Part shown: one piece after another, positions 7,691 through 14,907 of the stretch
Numbering within the stretch: the stretch's first letter is position 1
Layout: every line of letters begins with the position of its first letter
Translations under genes and position numbers: made by a program
NCBI GenBank assembly: GCA_021806765.1
Contig: JAJZQR010000035.1
Span: 1-27,973 of the forward strand
Source of the DNA: Chloroflexota bacterium
GTDB taxonomy: Bacteria; Chloroflexota; UBA6077
Length of the DNA stretch: 27,973 nt
Reading direction: 5' to 3'
The notes under the pieces: generated by a model
Database searches by the model: none
Told to the model about the DNA's origin: nothing
The model's input: only the letters and a program-made list of their open reading frames with translations

Positions 7691-10042
7691 TCACAAGAGG
7701 CTTACAGGATCCACGTCCACACTCCAGCCCAGAGGTAGATCCACCTCGGGCAGCAGCTTCGCCACGTCTTCGCCCGCCAGGACGATCTGCCATCGGAAAC
7801 GTCCTCGGAGACGGGAGTGGAAGGCGGGGGCCGGGCCCATCAGATCCACGTTCCCCAGCCCCAACTCCTCCACCTTGGCCTGCAGCTGCATCCGCATCTC
7901 CAGGGCGGAGAACCGGGATCGCGCCTCGCCCGCACCCGAGAACAGTAGTCGGGCCAGGCTCCTGAAGGGGGGATAGGAGTGGTGGCGGCGGAAGTCCAGC
8001 TCCCGCTGGTAGAAGGCCTGGTAGTCGTGGTGGCTGGCGGCGACGACGCTGTAGTGCTCCGGCGTGTAGCTCTGGATGATCACTCGCCCCTCGGCTTCGC
8101 CCCGCCCCGCTCGACCCGCCACCTGCGCCAGCAGCTGGAAGGTGCGTTCAGCCGCTCGGAAATCGGGCAGGTGGAGGGTAATATCCGCCAGCACCACTCC
8201 CACCAGGGTCACCAGGGGGAAGTCCAGGGCCTTGGCGACCATCTGGGTGCCCACCAGAATGTCGGCCTGGTGCTCCTGGAACTGCCGGTGGATCCGCTGG
8301 TGAGCCCCCTGCCGGCCGGCCACATCGCGATCCCAGCGGAGGACTCGGGCCGCGGGGAACATACTGCGCACCTCCTCCTCCACCCGCTCGGTCCCGGCTC
8401 CAAAGAAGCCGATGCGCCGCCCCTTGCACTGAGGGCACCTGTCGGGTATCGGACCTCGGCGATTGCACTGGTGGCACACCAGATCCTCGGATTCCCGATG
8501 GTAGACCAGGGGAACGTCGCAGCGGCGGCACTTCAGCACGAGTCCGCAGTCCCGGCACATGACGCAGGTGGAGGCACCCCTCCGGTTGAGGAACAGGATC
8601 GCCTGCCCTCCGGCCTCCAGGGTTCGCTCCAGTCCGTTCTGCAGGGAGCGGCTGAGGATGCTGCTGTTCCCCGCTTTCAACTCCTCCCGAAGGTCCACCA
8701 CCTCCACCGAGGGCAACCTGCCCGCCGACCACCCCCTGCTGCTGGGCCCTGCGTACCGTTCGGGCAGGGAGACGAGCCGGTAGGTCCCCTTCTCTGCCAG
8801 ATAGTAGGAGACCACATCCGGCGTGGCGCTACCGAGGACCACGGCGGCGCCAACCCGGCCGCCCAACTCCACGGCCACCTGCCTCGCGTGATAGCGAGGC
8901 GCCCGGTCCTCCTGCTTGTAGGCCGGCTCGTGCTCCTCGTCCAGCACCACCAGTCCCAACTCCGAGACGGGAGCGAAAAGGGCCGATCGGGGACCCACCA
9001 CCACGTCGAATCGTCCCTGATAGATCCCCCTCCACAGACGCCACCTCTCTGCATCGGGCAGTTCGCTGTGGAGCAGTGCCACCCTGCCGGGGAATCGCTC
9101 CGAGTATCTCTCCAGCGCTTCCGGGGTCTGGGCTATCTCGCTCACCAGGACGATAGCCCGCCGCCCCATCCTCATGAGGGCCTCGATCAGCCCCAGGTAG
9201 ACCTGGGTCTTGCCGCTGCCGGTGATGCCGTGGAGCAGAAAGACCTGATGGGAGCGGCTCTCCAGGGTGACTGCGATAGAGGAGAACGCCGCGGCCTGCA
9301 TCTCGTTTAGGATGACACCGCTGAACTCCCTCTCCCTCTGGGAGGGGGTCCTGCTCTCCCTCTCCCTCTGGGAGAGGGTAGGGGTGAGGGCTCTCTGACT
9401 GGCTTCGAGATAGCCCTCACCCTGACCCTCTCCCAAGGCGAGAGGGAAAGGTAGGGTGTCTCCCGAGGGGAGAGGGACTACGAGCCCTTCCCCCACCATC
9501 TTCCGCACCGTCGCCAGGGCGCACCCGGCCTCGGCGGCGAGGGCAGCGGCTGGGGCCGGCCCGCGAACTCGCAGGAAGCTCACCACCTTCGCCCGCACCC
9601 CGGACGAAGCATCGCCTGCCGCCACGCCCGGAGCCAGATCGACCACCGTCTCGCCCGAGATGGGGGGATTGGGCCACCGGAAGCGCCAGGACGTAGCCCT
9701 CTCGACCGTGGGGGACTCCACGATGGCCCGCTGCCAACCGGGAGGAAGGAACAGCCCCAGGGCATCGAAGAGGGAGGATCGATAGTGCCGGGCCATCCAG
9801 GATGCGACCTCCACCCGCTGAGGGGAGAGAGACGGGGCATCTTCCACCAGGGCCAGCAACTCCCTGGTGGCAACGCTGGGTGGATTGCCGTCAGCCGTCA
9901 CGACGATGCCGGGGAGGACGCGGGAGCCGAAGGGAACCACCACCAGAGTCCCCGGTTCGACGGCCATCGTCGGGGGGACTGAGTAGCTGAAGAGGGGGCC
10001 AACGCGGGCCGGCACGGGGACGGCCACGTGGGCGAAGATCAT
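7691..10042 (-). CDS. priA: Primosomal protein N' (replication restart helicase PriA)
   Basis: About 783 residues. PriA recognises abandoned forks and reloads the replicative helicase. Seen in order: N-terminal 3'-end binding domain (AHVAVPVPARVGPLFSYSVP), winged-helix region, Walker A GITGSGKT (about 272-279), DEEH box (368-371), the eight-cysteine zinc region (CVMCRDCG, CRRC, CHQC, CPQC) and the C-terminal helicase motifs GTQMVAKALDFP and QVAGRAGR. Between the winged helix and the helicase core lies a stretch encoded by an in-frame DNA repeat (9326-9475). I start at the ATG at 10042 because it overlaps the gmk stop as ATGA and begins the family's usual N terminus; an in-frame ATG at 10072 would add ten residues. 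The usual rpoZ and coaBC are absent between gmk and priA. Confidence 0.95.
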   Translation of the reverse strand: MIFAHVAVPVPARVGPLFSYSVPPTMAVEPGTLVVVPFGSRVLPGIVVTADGNPPSVATRELLALVEDAPSLSPQRVEVASWMARHYRSSLFDALGLFLPPGWQRAIVESPTVERATSWRFRWPNPPISGETVVDLAPGVAAGDASSGVRAKVVSFLRVRGPAPAAALAAEAGCALATVRKMVGEGLVVPLPSGDTLPFPLALGEGQGEGYLEASQRALTPTLSQRERESRTPSQREREFSGVILNEMQAAAFSSIAVTLESRSHQVFLLHGITGSGKTQVYLGLIEALMRMGRRAIVLVSEIAQTPEALERYSERFPGRVALLHSELPDAERWRLWRGIYQGRFDVVVGPRSALFAPVSELGLVVLDEEHEPAYKQEDRAPRYHARQVAVELGGRVGAAVVLGSATPDVVSYYLAEKGTYRLVSLPERYAGPSSRGWSAGRLPSVEVVDLREELKAGNSSILSRSLQNGLERTLEAGGQAILFLNRRGASTCVMCRDCGLVLKCRRCDVPLVYHRESEDLVCHQCNRRGPIPDRCPQCKGRRIGFFGAGTERVEEEVRSMFPAARVLRWDRDVAGRQGAHQRIHRQFQEHQADILVGTQMVAKALDFPLVTLVGVVLADITLHLPDFRAAERTFQLLAQVAGRAGRGEAEGRVIIQSYTPEHYSVVAASHHDYQAFYQRELDFRRHHSYPPFRSLARLLFSGAGEARSRFSALEMRMQLQAKVEELGLGNVDLMGPAPAFHSRLRGRFRWQIVLAGEDVAKLLPEVDLPLGWSVDVDPVSLL
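9326..9475. repeat. In-frame interspersed palindromic repeat inside priA
   Basis: Two direct copies of ctccctctccctctgggag (9326-9344 and 9356-9374) lie 30 bp apart. They are followed by a large imperfect inverted repeat: 9363-9390 (ending taggggtgaggg) against 9414-9447 (beginning ccctcaccctgaccctctcc). A further clipped copy lies near 9459-9476. Read through priA it codes for arginine/glutamate-rich peptide units of the SQRERE type. Similar repeats scattered between genes are known from many bacterial genomes. Here the length keeps the priA frame open and the insert lies in a domain linker. Confidence 0.8.
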
Positions 10043-10650
10043 ACCACCGCTCGGCGACGGTTCACCCGACATCGCTCGGCCACCACAATGGCCTTCACCT
10101 TCTCGACGGCCTTCCCCAACCCCCCGTCCGGATTAATCACCCGATAGTCGAACTCGGGTAGCCGGCTCATCTCCTGGTAGGCATCGGCGATGCGGGTGGC
10201 CAGCTCCTCGGGGGTCTCGGTGCCTCGTGAAGTCAGGCGCGCGATCAAGGACTCCATGGAAGGAGGCGCGAGAAAGATGAGTACCGCCTGGGGCACTTTG
10301 GACCGGATCGTCGCCGCACCCTGTACGTCCACCCTCAGCAGGACATCGTGGCCGGCCTCGATGGACTGCCGGACGGAACTCCTGGGGACACCGTAGCGGT
10401 GGCAGTGCACGAAGGCCCACTCCAGCAGTTCGTCCTGGGCAATCATCTGATCAAACTCGGCCTCGGACACGAAGAAATAGTCCTTGCCGTGGACCTCCCC
10501 CTGTCGCGGGCGCCGGGTGGTGGCGGTGACGCCGAAGCGCAGAGAGAACTTTTCCTCCCTCAACTTCGCCATGACGGCATCCTTGCCCACACCAGAGGGC
10601 CCCGACAGCACGAACAGCAGGCCGGATGTCACCGGCTGGGTCGCGCTCAC
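10039..10650 (-). CDS. gmk: Guanylate kinase
   Basis: 203 residues, the usual length. It phosphorylates GMP to GDP with ATP in purine nucleotide supply. The P-loop GPSGVGK is at residues 17-23. The GMP-binding segment TATTRRPRQGEVHGKDYFF and the DVQGA sequence are intact. The GTG start overlaps the remA stop as GTGA, and the TGA stop overlaps the preferred priA ATG, so the three genes form one tightly coupled operon. The remA-gmk pairing is common in Firmicutes and Chloroflexota. Confidence 0.96.
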   Translation of the reverse strand: MSATQPVTSGLLFVLSGPSGVGKDAVMAKLREEKFSLRFGVTATTRRPRQGEVHGKDYFFVSEAEFDQMIAQDELLEWAFVHCHRYGVPRSSVRQSIEAGHDVLLRVDVQGAATIRSKVPQAVLIFLAPPSMESLIARLTSRGTETPEELATRIADAYQEMSRLPEFDYRVINPDGGLGKAVEKVKAIVVAERCRVNRRRAVV

Positions 10651-10904
10651 CCTTCCGTGCCTCGCTGGCGGCCCAACCGGCCCGCCATGGTCTCCGGGTG
10701 GATGGGAGCCAGGATCAGATGGCCGCTATCCAGGACGATGACCGACTTGGTCCGGCGACCGTAGGTCAGGTCTATCAGGTGATTCGACTCCCTGGCCTCC
10801 TGGACCATCCTGCGAATGGGCGAGGAGTCCGGAGCCATGACGGCCAGCACCCGGTTGGCGGCAACCACACTACCGAACCCGATGTGGAGCAACTCTACGG
10901 TCAA
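10647..10904 (-). CDS. remA: RemA/DUF370 family regulator
   Basis: 85 residues matching the full length of the DUF370/RemA family, with IGFGSVVAANRVLAV at the start, SSPIRRMVQEAR in the centre and TYGRRTKSVIVLDSGH near the end. In Bacillus subtilis RemA is a DNA-binding activator of biofilm-matrix genes; elsewhere its targets are mostly unknown. The start is a TTG (10904-10902), chosen because GAGGAG lies 8 bases upstream and the encoded N terminus TVELLHIGFG is the conserved family start. First gene of remA-gmk-priA and divergent from rqcH. Confidence 0.93.
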   Translation of the reverse strand: MTVELLHIGFGSVVAANRVLAVMAPDSSPIRRMVQEARESNHLIDLTYGRRTKSVIVLDSGHLILAPIHPETMAGRLGRQRGTEG

Positions 10905-10920
10905 GACACACTCCTCAACG

Positions 10921-10929
10921 TGCTATACT
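10921..10929 (+). promoter_or_regulatory. Candidate extended -10 for rqcH, overlapping a minus-strand -10 for remA
   Basis: TGCTATACT on the plus strand is an extended -10 sequence pointing to rqcH. The same bases read on the minus strand give TATAGC, a possible -10 for remA about 18 bases before its TTG. No convincing -35 is seen on either side, so the evidence is weak to moderate. Confidence 0.35.
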
Positions 10930-10934
10930 CGAGA

Positions 10935-11018
10935 TGTCATCCTGCGCGAAGCGATTGTCATCCTGAGCGCAGCGAAGGATCTCACCTCAGTCCGGGATGC
11001 TTCACTACGCTCAGCATG
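10935..11018. repeat. Paired REP-like palindromic repeat in the rqcH leader
   Basis: A partial unit (tgtcatcctgcgcgaagcga, 10935-10954) is followed by a full unit beginning tgtcatcctgagcgcagcga (from 10956). An inverted unit (gggatgcttcactacgctca, 10994-11013, extending to 11018) faces it. The two full units are near reverse complements of each other. The motif is a widespread bacterial interspersed repeat. It lies between the candidate promoter and the rqcH start, so a transcript would carry it as a hairpin. Confidence 0.75.
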
Positions 11019-11044
11019 CAGTTAATGGGAGGCAACGACAGGCT

Positions 11045-12859
11045 GTGACCTTCGACGCACTGACGATGCACGCCGTCAGGGACGAACTGGAGGCCAGACT
11101 CCTGGGAGGCTACGTAGAGAAGGTGGTTCCTCTCTCGGCCCTCGAGGTCGGCCTTCGAATCCACTCCCAGCACCGCGACTTCAGCCTGCTGATGTCGGCC
11201 GACCCCCAGTCCGCTCGGATCCACCTGGTTCGAGGCACGCTCCGGCGGCTCTCTGAGGAGGTGACGCCCTTCCTGCTCCTGCTCCGCAAGTACGTGCGCG
11301 ACGGCCGGATCGTTGCTTTCCGGCAGCCGACGCTGGAGCGAGTGATCGAAATGCCGGTGGAGACACGGCAGGAAGACGGCTCGACAGCCGCTTCGACACT
11401 AATTATAGAGACTATGGGTAGGCACAGCAATGTGATCCTGGTAGGGTCCGACGGAAAAGTGATGGACGCTCTCAAGCGGGTCCCTCCCTCTCTGAGCCGC
11501 CAGCGTCCCGTGCTGCCCCACCTCCCCTACTCTCCGCCCCCGCCGGCGGAGAAGCTCAACCCCCAGTCCCCCATCCTGGCGCGCCAGCTGGCCACCGCAT
11601 CCAAGCAGGCGGGGCCAGGCTCGGCCCTCTGGCGCTTTCTCCAGGAGACTGTAACCGGTCTCGGCCCTCTCTCCGCCCGAGAGGTGGTCTATCGAGCCCT
11701 TGGAGATGCGGCTGCTCCGATGGGCAGGGTGACCAGCTGGCAGGAGGTAACGGATGCACTGCGTGATCTCCTGCGTCCCCTGGAGATCCACCAGTGGTCT
11801 CCCTGCATCGTACTGGAGGAGGGCGTGGTCCTCCACTATGCACCGTACCTGCTGACCCAATTCCCGGAGGCCCGGGTGGAACGGGTGGAGAGCATCAGTG
11901 AGGTCGTCGAGAGGGCCTATTCGGAGAGGCTGAGGCTTCGCCCGGGGGAGGCGCTGCGGGGACCTCTCCGAGCCTCGGCTCAAGCCCGTCTGGATCGGGT
12001 GCAGCGGAAAGAAGACTCCCTCCGTCAGGCCCTGACCCGGGGAGAGAAGGCCGAAGAGCTGAAGCTGAAGGGGCAGGCGATCCTGACCAGCGTGGCCCAG
12101 ATTCGGCCGGGGCAGACGGAACTGCCCTGGGATAAGACTGCCATCGCCCTGGATCCGAAGCTGAGCCCCTCGGATAACGCCCAGCGCTACTTCCGTGAGT
12201 ACGCCAAGGCGCGAGACGCCGCCAGGGAGATACCGGAGCTGCTGGAAACGGTTAGGCTGGAGAAAGAGTACCTTCTGCAGATGCTCACTCTGGTGGAACT
12301 GGCCGAGGGGGAAGTCGAACTGAGGGCTCTATCGCGGGAGTTGGCCGAAACCCGGGAAGGCGCTGTGGGCGGCTCGGGATCGCCGGCAGGAGCCGGCTCC
12401 TACGGGAACCGGGGGAAGGTTCGTCCCGGGCAGAAGCCCGGCAAGCAGAAGCCCGAGCCACCTTCGGGCACCGTCAAACGACTCACCTCGACGGAGGGAT
12501 ACCAGCTCCTGGTGGGCGGTAGCGCCAAAGGTAACGAGCGGGTTACCTTCGATCTGGGCACGGGAAACGACCTCTGGCTCCACGCACGGGGGGTGCCCGG
12601 AGCCCACGTCATCCTCAAGGTTGGGGGGAGGGAACCATCCCGCGGTACCCTGCTGGAAGCCGCCCGTCTGGCTGCCCTGCACAGCCAGGCCCGGGGTAGC
12701 ACCAAGGTGCCGGTGGACTACACCCTCCAGAGATACGTCAAAAAGGTGAAGGGCGGGCCCACCGGTCTGGTCACCTACAGCCAGGAGAAGACTGTGCGGG
12801 TGGACGCCGGCCGAGAGGCCACCGAGCCCGAGGACGAAACCGGCCCCAACGGCGTGTAG
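11045..12859 (+). CDS. rqcH: NFACT/Rqc2 family ribosome quality-control protein RqcH
   Basis: 604 residues. RqcH homologues bind stalled 50S subunits with peptidyl-tRNA and recruit alanyl-tRNA to add C-terminal alanine tails; some members were described as fibronectin-binding proteins. Visible: the N-terminal NFACT-N domain, helical and coiled-coil centre (about 290-450), a Gly/Pro/Lys-rich linker, and the NFACT-R domain near 480-590 with DLWLHARGVPGAHVIL from residue 509. At the position of the functionally important Asp-Arg pair of B. subtilis RqcH this protein has Glu98-Arg99. The GTG at 11045 is chosen because the encoded TFDALTMHAV is the family N terminus and GGGAGG lies 12 bases upstream. 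An upstream in-frame ATG (10997) falls inside the repeat and is rejected. Confidence 0.9.
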   Translation: MTFDALTMHAVRDELEARLLGGYVEKVVPLSALEVGLRIHSQHRDFSLLMSADPQSARIHLVRGTLRRLSEEVTPFLLLLRKYVRDGRIVAFRQPTLERVIEMPVETRQEDGSTAASTLIIETMGRHSNVILVGSDGKVMDALKRVPPSLSRQRPVLPHLPYSPPPPAEKLNPQSPILARQLATASKQAGPGSALWRFLQETVTGLGPLSAREVVYRALGDAAAPMGRVTSWQEVTDALRDLLRPLEIHQWSPCIVLEEGVVLHYAPYLLTQFPEARVERVESISEVVERAYSERLRLRPGEALRGPLRASAQARLDRVQRKEDSLRQALTRGEKAEELKLKGQAILTSVAQIRPGQTELPWDKTAIALDPKLSPSDNAQRYFREYAKARDAAREIPELLETVRLEKEYLLQMLTLVELAEGEVELRALSRELAETREGAVGGSGSPAGAGSYGNRGKVRPGQKPGKQKPEPPSGTVKRLTSTEGYQLLVGGSAKGNERVTFDLGTGNDLWLHARGVPGAHVILKVGGREPSRGTLLEAARLAALHSQARGSTKVPVDYTLQRYVKKVKGGPTGLVTYSQEKTVRVDAGREATEPEDETGPNGV

Positions 12860-12948
12860 CCGGTCTCCATCCGCGCCCCACCCTTCAGCCAGGCGAAGCT
12901 ACTCCACGATCCCAGGGACTCCTACGTATCCAAGCCCGTGTTGCGGCG

Positions 12949-13281
12949 CTACGTCCGCTTCCCCAGGGACGAACCCCCTTGCAGCAGCTTCACCACTGCC
13001 ACCACCACTATGGCCCCGATTATGGCGGGGATCACGGGAATGCGCGCGATCACCGGCCCGATGTGGCCGACCAGCAGGGGACCAATCCAGCTTCCCACAA
13101 GCCCGGCCAGAATGGCTCCCAGCCAGCCGTAGGGTAGCCGCTGCCCCGGAAGGAGCGACTCGGCCAGCCAGCCGATCGCGCCGGCAATAAACAGCGTGAA
13201 GATGACCCCGATGATGTTGGCCGTTATCCAGAACAGGAGGAGAACCGCCAGGACCAACAGTAGAGCGAGAGCTGCCGGCAT
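12949..13281 (-). CDS. GlsB/YeaQ/YmgE-type small membrane protein
   Basis: About 110 residues and very hydrophobic, with three predicted membrane helices: ALALLLVLAVLLLFWI, then GVIFTLFIAGAIGWLAESLL, then a C-terminal hydrophobic region from LGAILAGLVGSWIG to IIGAIVVVAVVKLL. The glycine-rich FIAGAIGWLAE and GWLGAILAGLVGSWIG sequences fit the transglycosylase-associated (PF04226) family, linked to envelope stress in other bacteria with no proven biochemical role. The ATG at 13281 is preferred because the strong GAGGAGGTGA at 13287-13296 lies 10 bases before it; a start at 13302 would place that site inside the coding region. Monocistronic, converging on rqcH. Confidence 0.8.
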   Translation of the reverse strand: MPAALALLLVLAVLLLFWITANIIGVIFTLFIAGAIGWLAESLLPGQRLPYGWLGAILAGLVGSWIGPLLVGHIGPVIARIPVIPAIIGAIVVVAVVKLLQGGSSLGKRT

Positions 13282-13463
13282 TCTCCTGTCACCTCCTCTC
13301 ATCGCCTCCGCCCGAAAGAAGCGGGGCGCTCAACGGGTTGAAGTCCTCTTGAACTCCTTCAGGGCGTACCGCCGAAACGGGTGCCCTCATTCAGATCTTA
13401 ACACCTTCCCAACCCACTGGATAGGGCAGCAGACTGCAGTCGACGATAGCACAACAGATGGTC

Positions 13464-13500
13464 AACACAAGAAAGGACCTCGGACGTTGTCCGAGGTCCT
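13464..13500 (-). terminator. Rho-independent terminator of csoR-trxA
   Basis: A perfect 12-bp inverted repeat (aggacctcggac, 13474-13485, with 13489-13500) has a 3-base loop. On the minus strand it is followed by the T-rich tail TTCTTGTGTT. It lies 66 bp past the trxA stop. Confidence 0.88.
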
Positions 13501-13566
13501 CGCGGGCATCATCTTGTGGCTCTGGAGACACGCCTGCCGGCCACACCAGCCGGCGCCGGGCTAGAG

Positions 13567-13902
13567 CTAAGCCGTGACCTCCAGATGGGGCGCCAGGGTC
13601 TTCATCAGACGATCCTTGGGGGTGTAGCCCACGATCCTCTGAACCGGCTTGCCATCCTTGAACAGGATCAACGTCGGGATGCTGCTGACGCCAAACTTGC
13701 GCGCAGTCGACATGTTGCTGTCTACGTCCAGCTTCGCCACCGCCAGTTTGCCATCCTGCTCGGCAGCTACCTCTTTCAGCACAGGCGCGATCATCTTGCA
13801 GGGGCCGCACCACTCAGCCCAGAAGTCCACCAACACGGGGCTCTTGGCCTCCAGGACTTCGGCGTCGAAAGTGGCATCGGTTACGGCCATCGGTTCAGCC
13901 AT
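13567..13902 (-). CDS. trxA: Thioredoxin
   Basis: 111 residues, standard thioredoxin size. The active site WCGPC is at residues 31-35 inside [16 protein letters not shown]. The cis-proline segment ([10 protein letters not shown]) and the C-terminal GYTPKDRLM helix are present. It reduces protein disulfides in the cytoplasm using thioredoxin reductase. The ATG at 13902 has GAGGAGGT 9 bases upstream. The gene lies 15 bp after csoR on the same strand and is followed by a strong terminator, so the pair forms a two-gene operon. Its expression would then be controlled by the CsoR-type repressor, linking metal or sulfur stress with thiol repair. Confidence 0.96.
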   Translation of the reverse strand: MAEPMAVTDATFDAEVLEAKSPVLVDFWAEWCGPCKMIAPVLKEVAAEQDGKLAVAKLDVDSNMSTARKFGVSSIPTLILFKDGKPVQRIVGYTPKDRLMKTLAPHLEVTA

Positions 13903-13917
13903 CTAGGAACGACCTCC

Positions 13918-14202
13918 TCATTTACCGGACGAACTCTCGGTGCCGGGAGACATGCGCAAGAACAGGGTCAGAGCCCTCTCGATGGTGGCCTTCTTCTCGG
14001 TGGACGATACCGTCTCTGTAAGACATTCTTCCATGTGATCGGCCATCACACTCAGCGCAACCTTGTCCAGGGCAGCCCGAACCGCCATGACTTGAGTGAT
14101 CACGTCCTCACAAGGCCGGCCCTCTTCCAGCATCCGCTGGATCCCCTTGACCTGCCCCTCTATTCGCCGCAGTCGGGCTGCGATCGCATCGTTGTCGCCC
14201 AC
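13918..14202 (-). CDS. csoR: CsoR-family metal-sensing transcriptional repressor
   Basis: 94 residues of the CsoR/RcnR/FrmR (DUF156) all-helical repressor family. The N-terminal helix RLRRIEGQVKGIQRML is diagnostic. The sensing residues are Cys31, His56 and Cys60, i.e. the Cys-His-Cys set of copper(I)-sensing CsoR proteins. This differs from the nickel/cobalt set and from the His-less persulfide sensors (CstR). Copper sensing is thus the best guess. The GTG start at 14202 has GGAGGT just upstream, with short spacing. A strong promoter and a palindromic candidate operator lie directly before it, consistent with autoregulation. No copper exporter or chaperone is nearby; the partner gene is trxA. 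Confidence 0.92.
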   Translation of the reverse strand: MGDNDAIAARLRRIEGQVKGIQRMLEEGRPCEDVITQVMAVRAALDKVALSVMADHMEECLTETVSSTEKKATIERALTLFLRMSPGTESSSGK

Positions 14203-14214
14203 ATTACCTCCGAA

Positions 14215-14229
14215 TACCCTCCGTGGGTA
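14215..14229. promoter_or_regulatory. Candidate CsoR operator
   Basis: TACCC-N5-GGGTA, a perfect inverted repeat (TACCC at 14215-14219, GGGTA at 14225-14229). It lies between the -10 box and the csoR start, at the expected transcription start. CsoR-family operators are typically short GC-flanked palindromes with TACC/GGTA ends, so autorepression is a reasonable inference. Confidence 0.65.
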
Positions 14230-14238
14230 CCTTCAGCC

Positions 14239-14268
14239 ATTCTATTACCTGGCGGCATCCAGTGTCAA
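14239..14268 (-). promoter_or_regulatory. Sigma70-type promoter of csoR-trxA
   Basis: On the minus strand, TTGACA (14268-14263, perfect consensus) and TAGAAT (14244-14239, five of six) are separated by 18 bp. This is the best promoter match in the window. It lies 37-66 bp before the csoR start and directly upstream of the candidate operator. Confidence 0.8.
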
Positions 14269-14333
14269 CGCCGACCGGTTCGACGGGTGCGACCCAAGAT
14301 TCCGGGAGAGCGGGCCGGGAGCCTCAGATCGTG

Positions 14334-14359
14334 TAGGGGCGGGCGTCCCTGCCCGCCCT
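14334..14359. repeat. GC-rich palindromic repeat (type gggcgggc)
   Basis: Arms gggcgggc (14337-14344) and gcccgccc (14351-14358) are perfect inverted copies with a 6-base loop. The surrounding taggggcgggcgtccctgcc form resembles an interspersed repeat seen in many environmental bacterial genomes. Confidence 0.6.
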
Positions 14360-14396
14360 GGTACCTCGTACTGTGGCGGTATCCGACGAGCTACCT

Positions 14397-14416
14397 GGCC
14401 GGCAGAGACGCCGGCC
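14397..14416. repeat. GC-rich palindromic repeat (type ggccggc)
   Basis: Arms ggccggc (14397-14403) and gccggcc (14410-14416) flank agagac. The extended sequence cagagacgccggccacta is of an interspersed-repeat type and lies 38 bp after the previous palindrome. Confidence 0.55.
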
Positions 14417-14542
14417 ACTACAGGCGTTTGTGCCATGGATGCAGCTTGCCCGGAATCCTGCGCCGCACCCCGGTTCGACGTAGACAGGATTCGGGCCAGG
14501 CTTCAGGGCACGGAGGAAGGAGCGCTGGACAGCAGTTGGATA

Positions 14543-14614
14543 GTCCTGGTAACGACTTCAGCCGTTCCTTGCCCTGCAGGACGAACGACTGAAGCCGTTA
14601 CTACGCGCCAGGAC
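14543..14614. repeat. Long inverted repeat (aacgacttcagccgtt family)
   Basis: taacgacttcagccgttc (14550-14567) pairs with gaacgactgaagccgtta (14583-14600). The two mismatches are both of G-U type in RNA. An outer 7-bp pair gtcctgg (14543-14549) and ccaggac (14608-14614) extends the stem. A fragment of the same sequence lies at 16350-16364. Confidence 0.7.
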
Positions 14615-14685
14615 GGCTCAGCAGGAGCCGCCGGGGACCGGAGCAGATGGAAACCGCTCCCTCAAGATACCAGGGGCCGTTGTGG

Positions 14686-14907
14686 TTACCTGGACAGGCC
14701 GCGAGAGGTCCCCAGCATCTTCATCATCAGTCCGGTGAGGGCGAAGGCGGGCCCGAGGATCCCCACGATCAGGGCCTCGTCTCGGTGCCCTATCAGGTAC
14801 AACCCCGCGGCGCTGAAAATCGCTCCCATGCTGAATCCCAGGTACGCTTCATCGGGGGCCTGCTCGAAGCTCCGAGCGACGACGTCTTGGCGCGATGTGC
14901 TTGCCAT
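14686..14907 (-). CDS. Small two-helix membrane protein, family unknown
   Basis: 73 residues. A short polar N terminus (MASTSRQDVVARSFEQAP) is followed by two hydrophobic stretches, AYLGFSMGAIFSAAGLYLIG and ALIVGILGPAFALTGLMMKML, separated by a charged HRDE turn, so both ends should face the same side of the membrane. I do not recognise the family and give no function. The ATG at 14907 is chosen because GGGAGGG lies 7 bases upstream; the frame stays open to 15249 but without a ribosome-binding site, and the extra sequence is not hydrophobic or family-like. Single gene, downstream of a repeat-free 327-bp gap. Confidence 0.7.
   Translation of the reverse strand: MASTSRQDVVARSFEQAPDEAYLGFSMGAIFSAAGLYLIGHRDEALIVGILGPAFALTGLMMKMLGTSRGLSR

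Larger units (their letters stand above)
14203..14685. other. Repeat-rich intergenic region, no gene
   Basis: 483 bp between csoR and the small membrane protein gene. The csoR side holds the promoter and operator. From about 14330 to 14615 it carries three different palindromic repeats, described separately. The remaining segments (14270-14330, 14420-14540, 14615-14685) show no recognisable element. Open frames crossing it on the plus strand look like chance frames in GC-rich DNA. Confidence 0.7.

Noticed and set aside
7979..9310. 443-codon plus-strand open frame
   Set aside because: It is fully antisense to priA, has no ribosome-binding site and no recognisable domain; priA is unmistakable on the other strand.
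13516..14592. 358-codon plus-strand open frame
   Set aside because: It runs antisense through trxA and csoR and into palindromic repeats; composition is that of a chance frame.
14334..14614. CRISPR array
   Set aside because: The palindromes differ from one another and there is no regular direct repeat-spacer pattern or cas gene.
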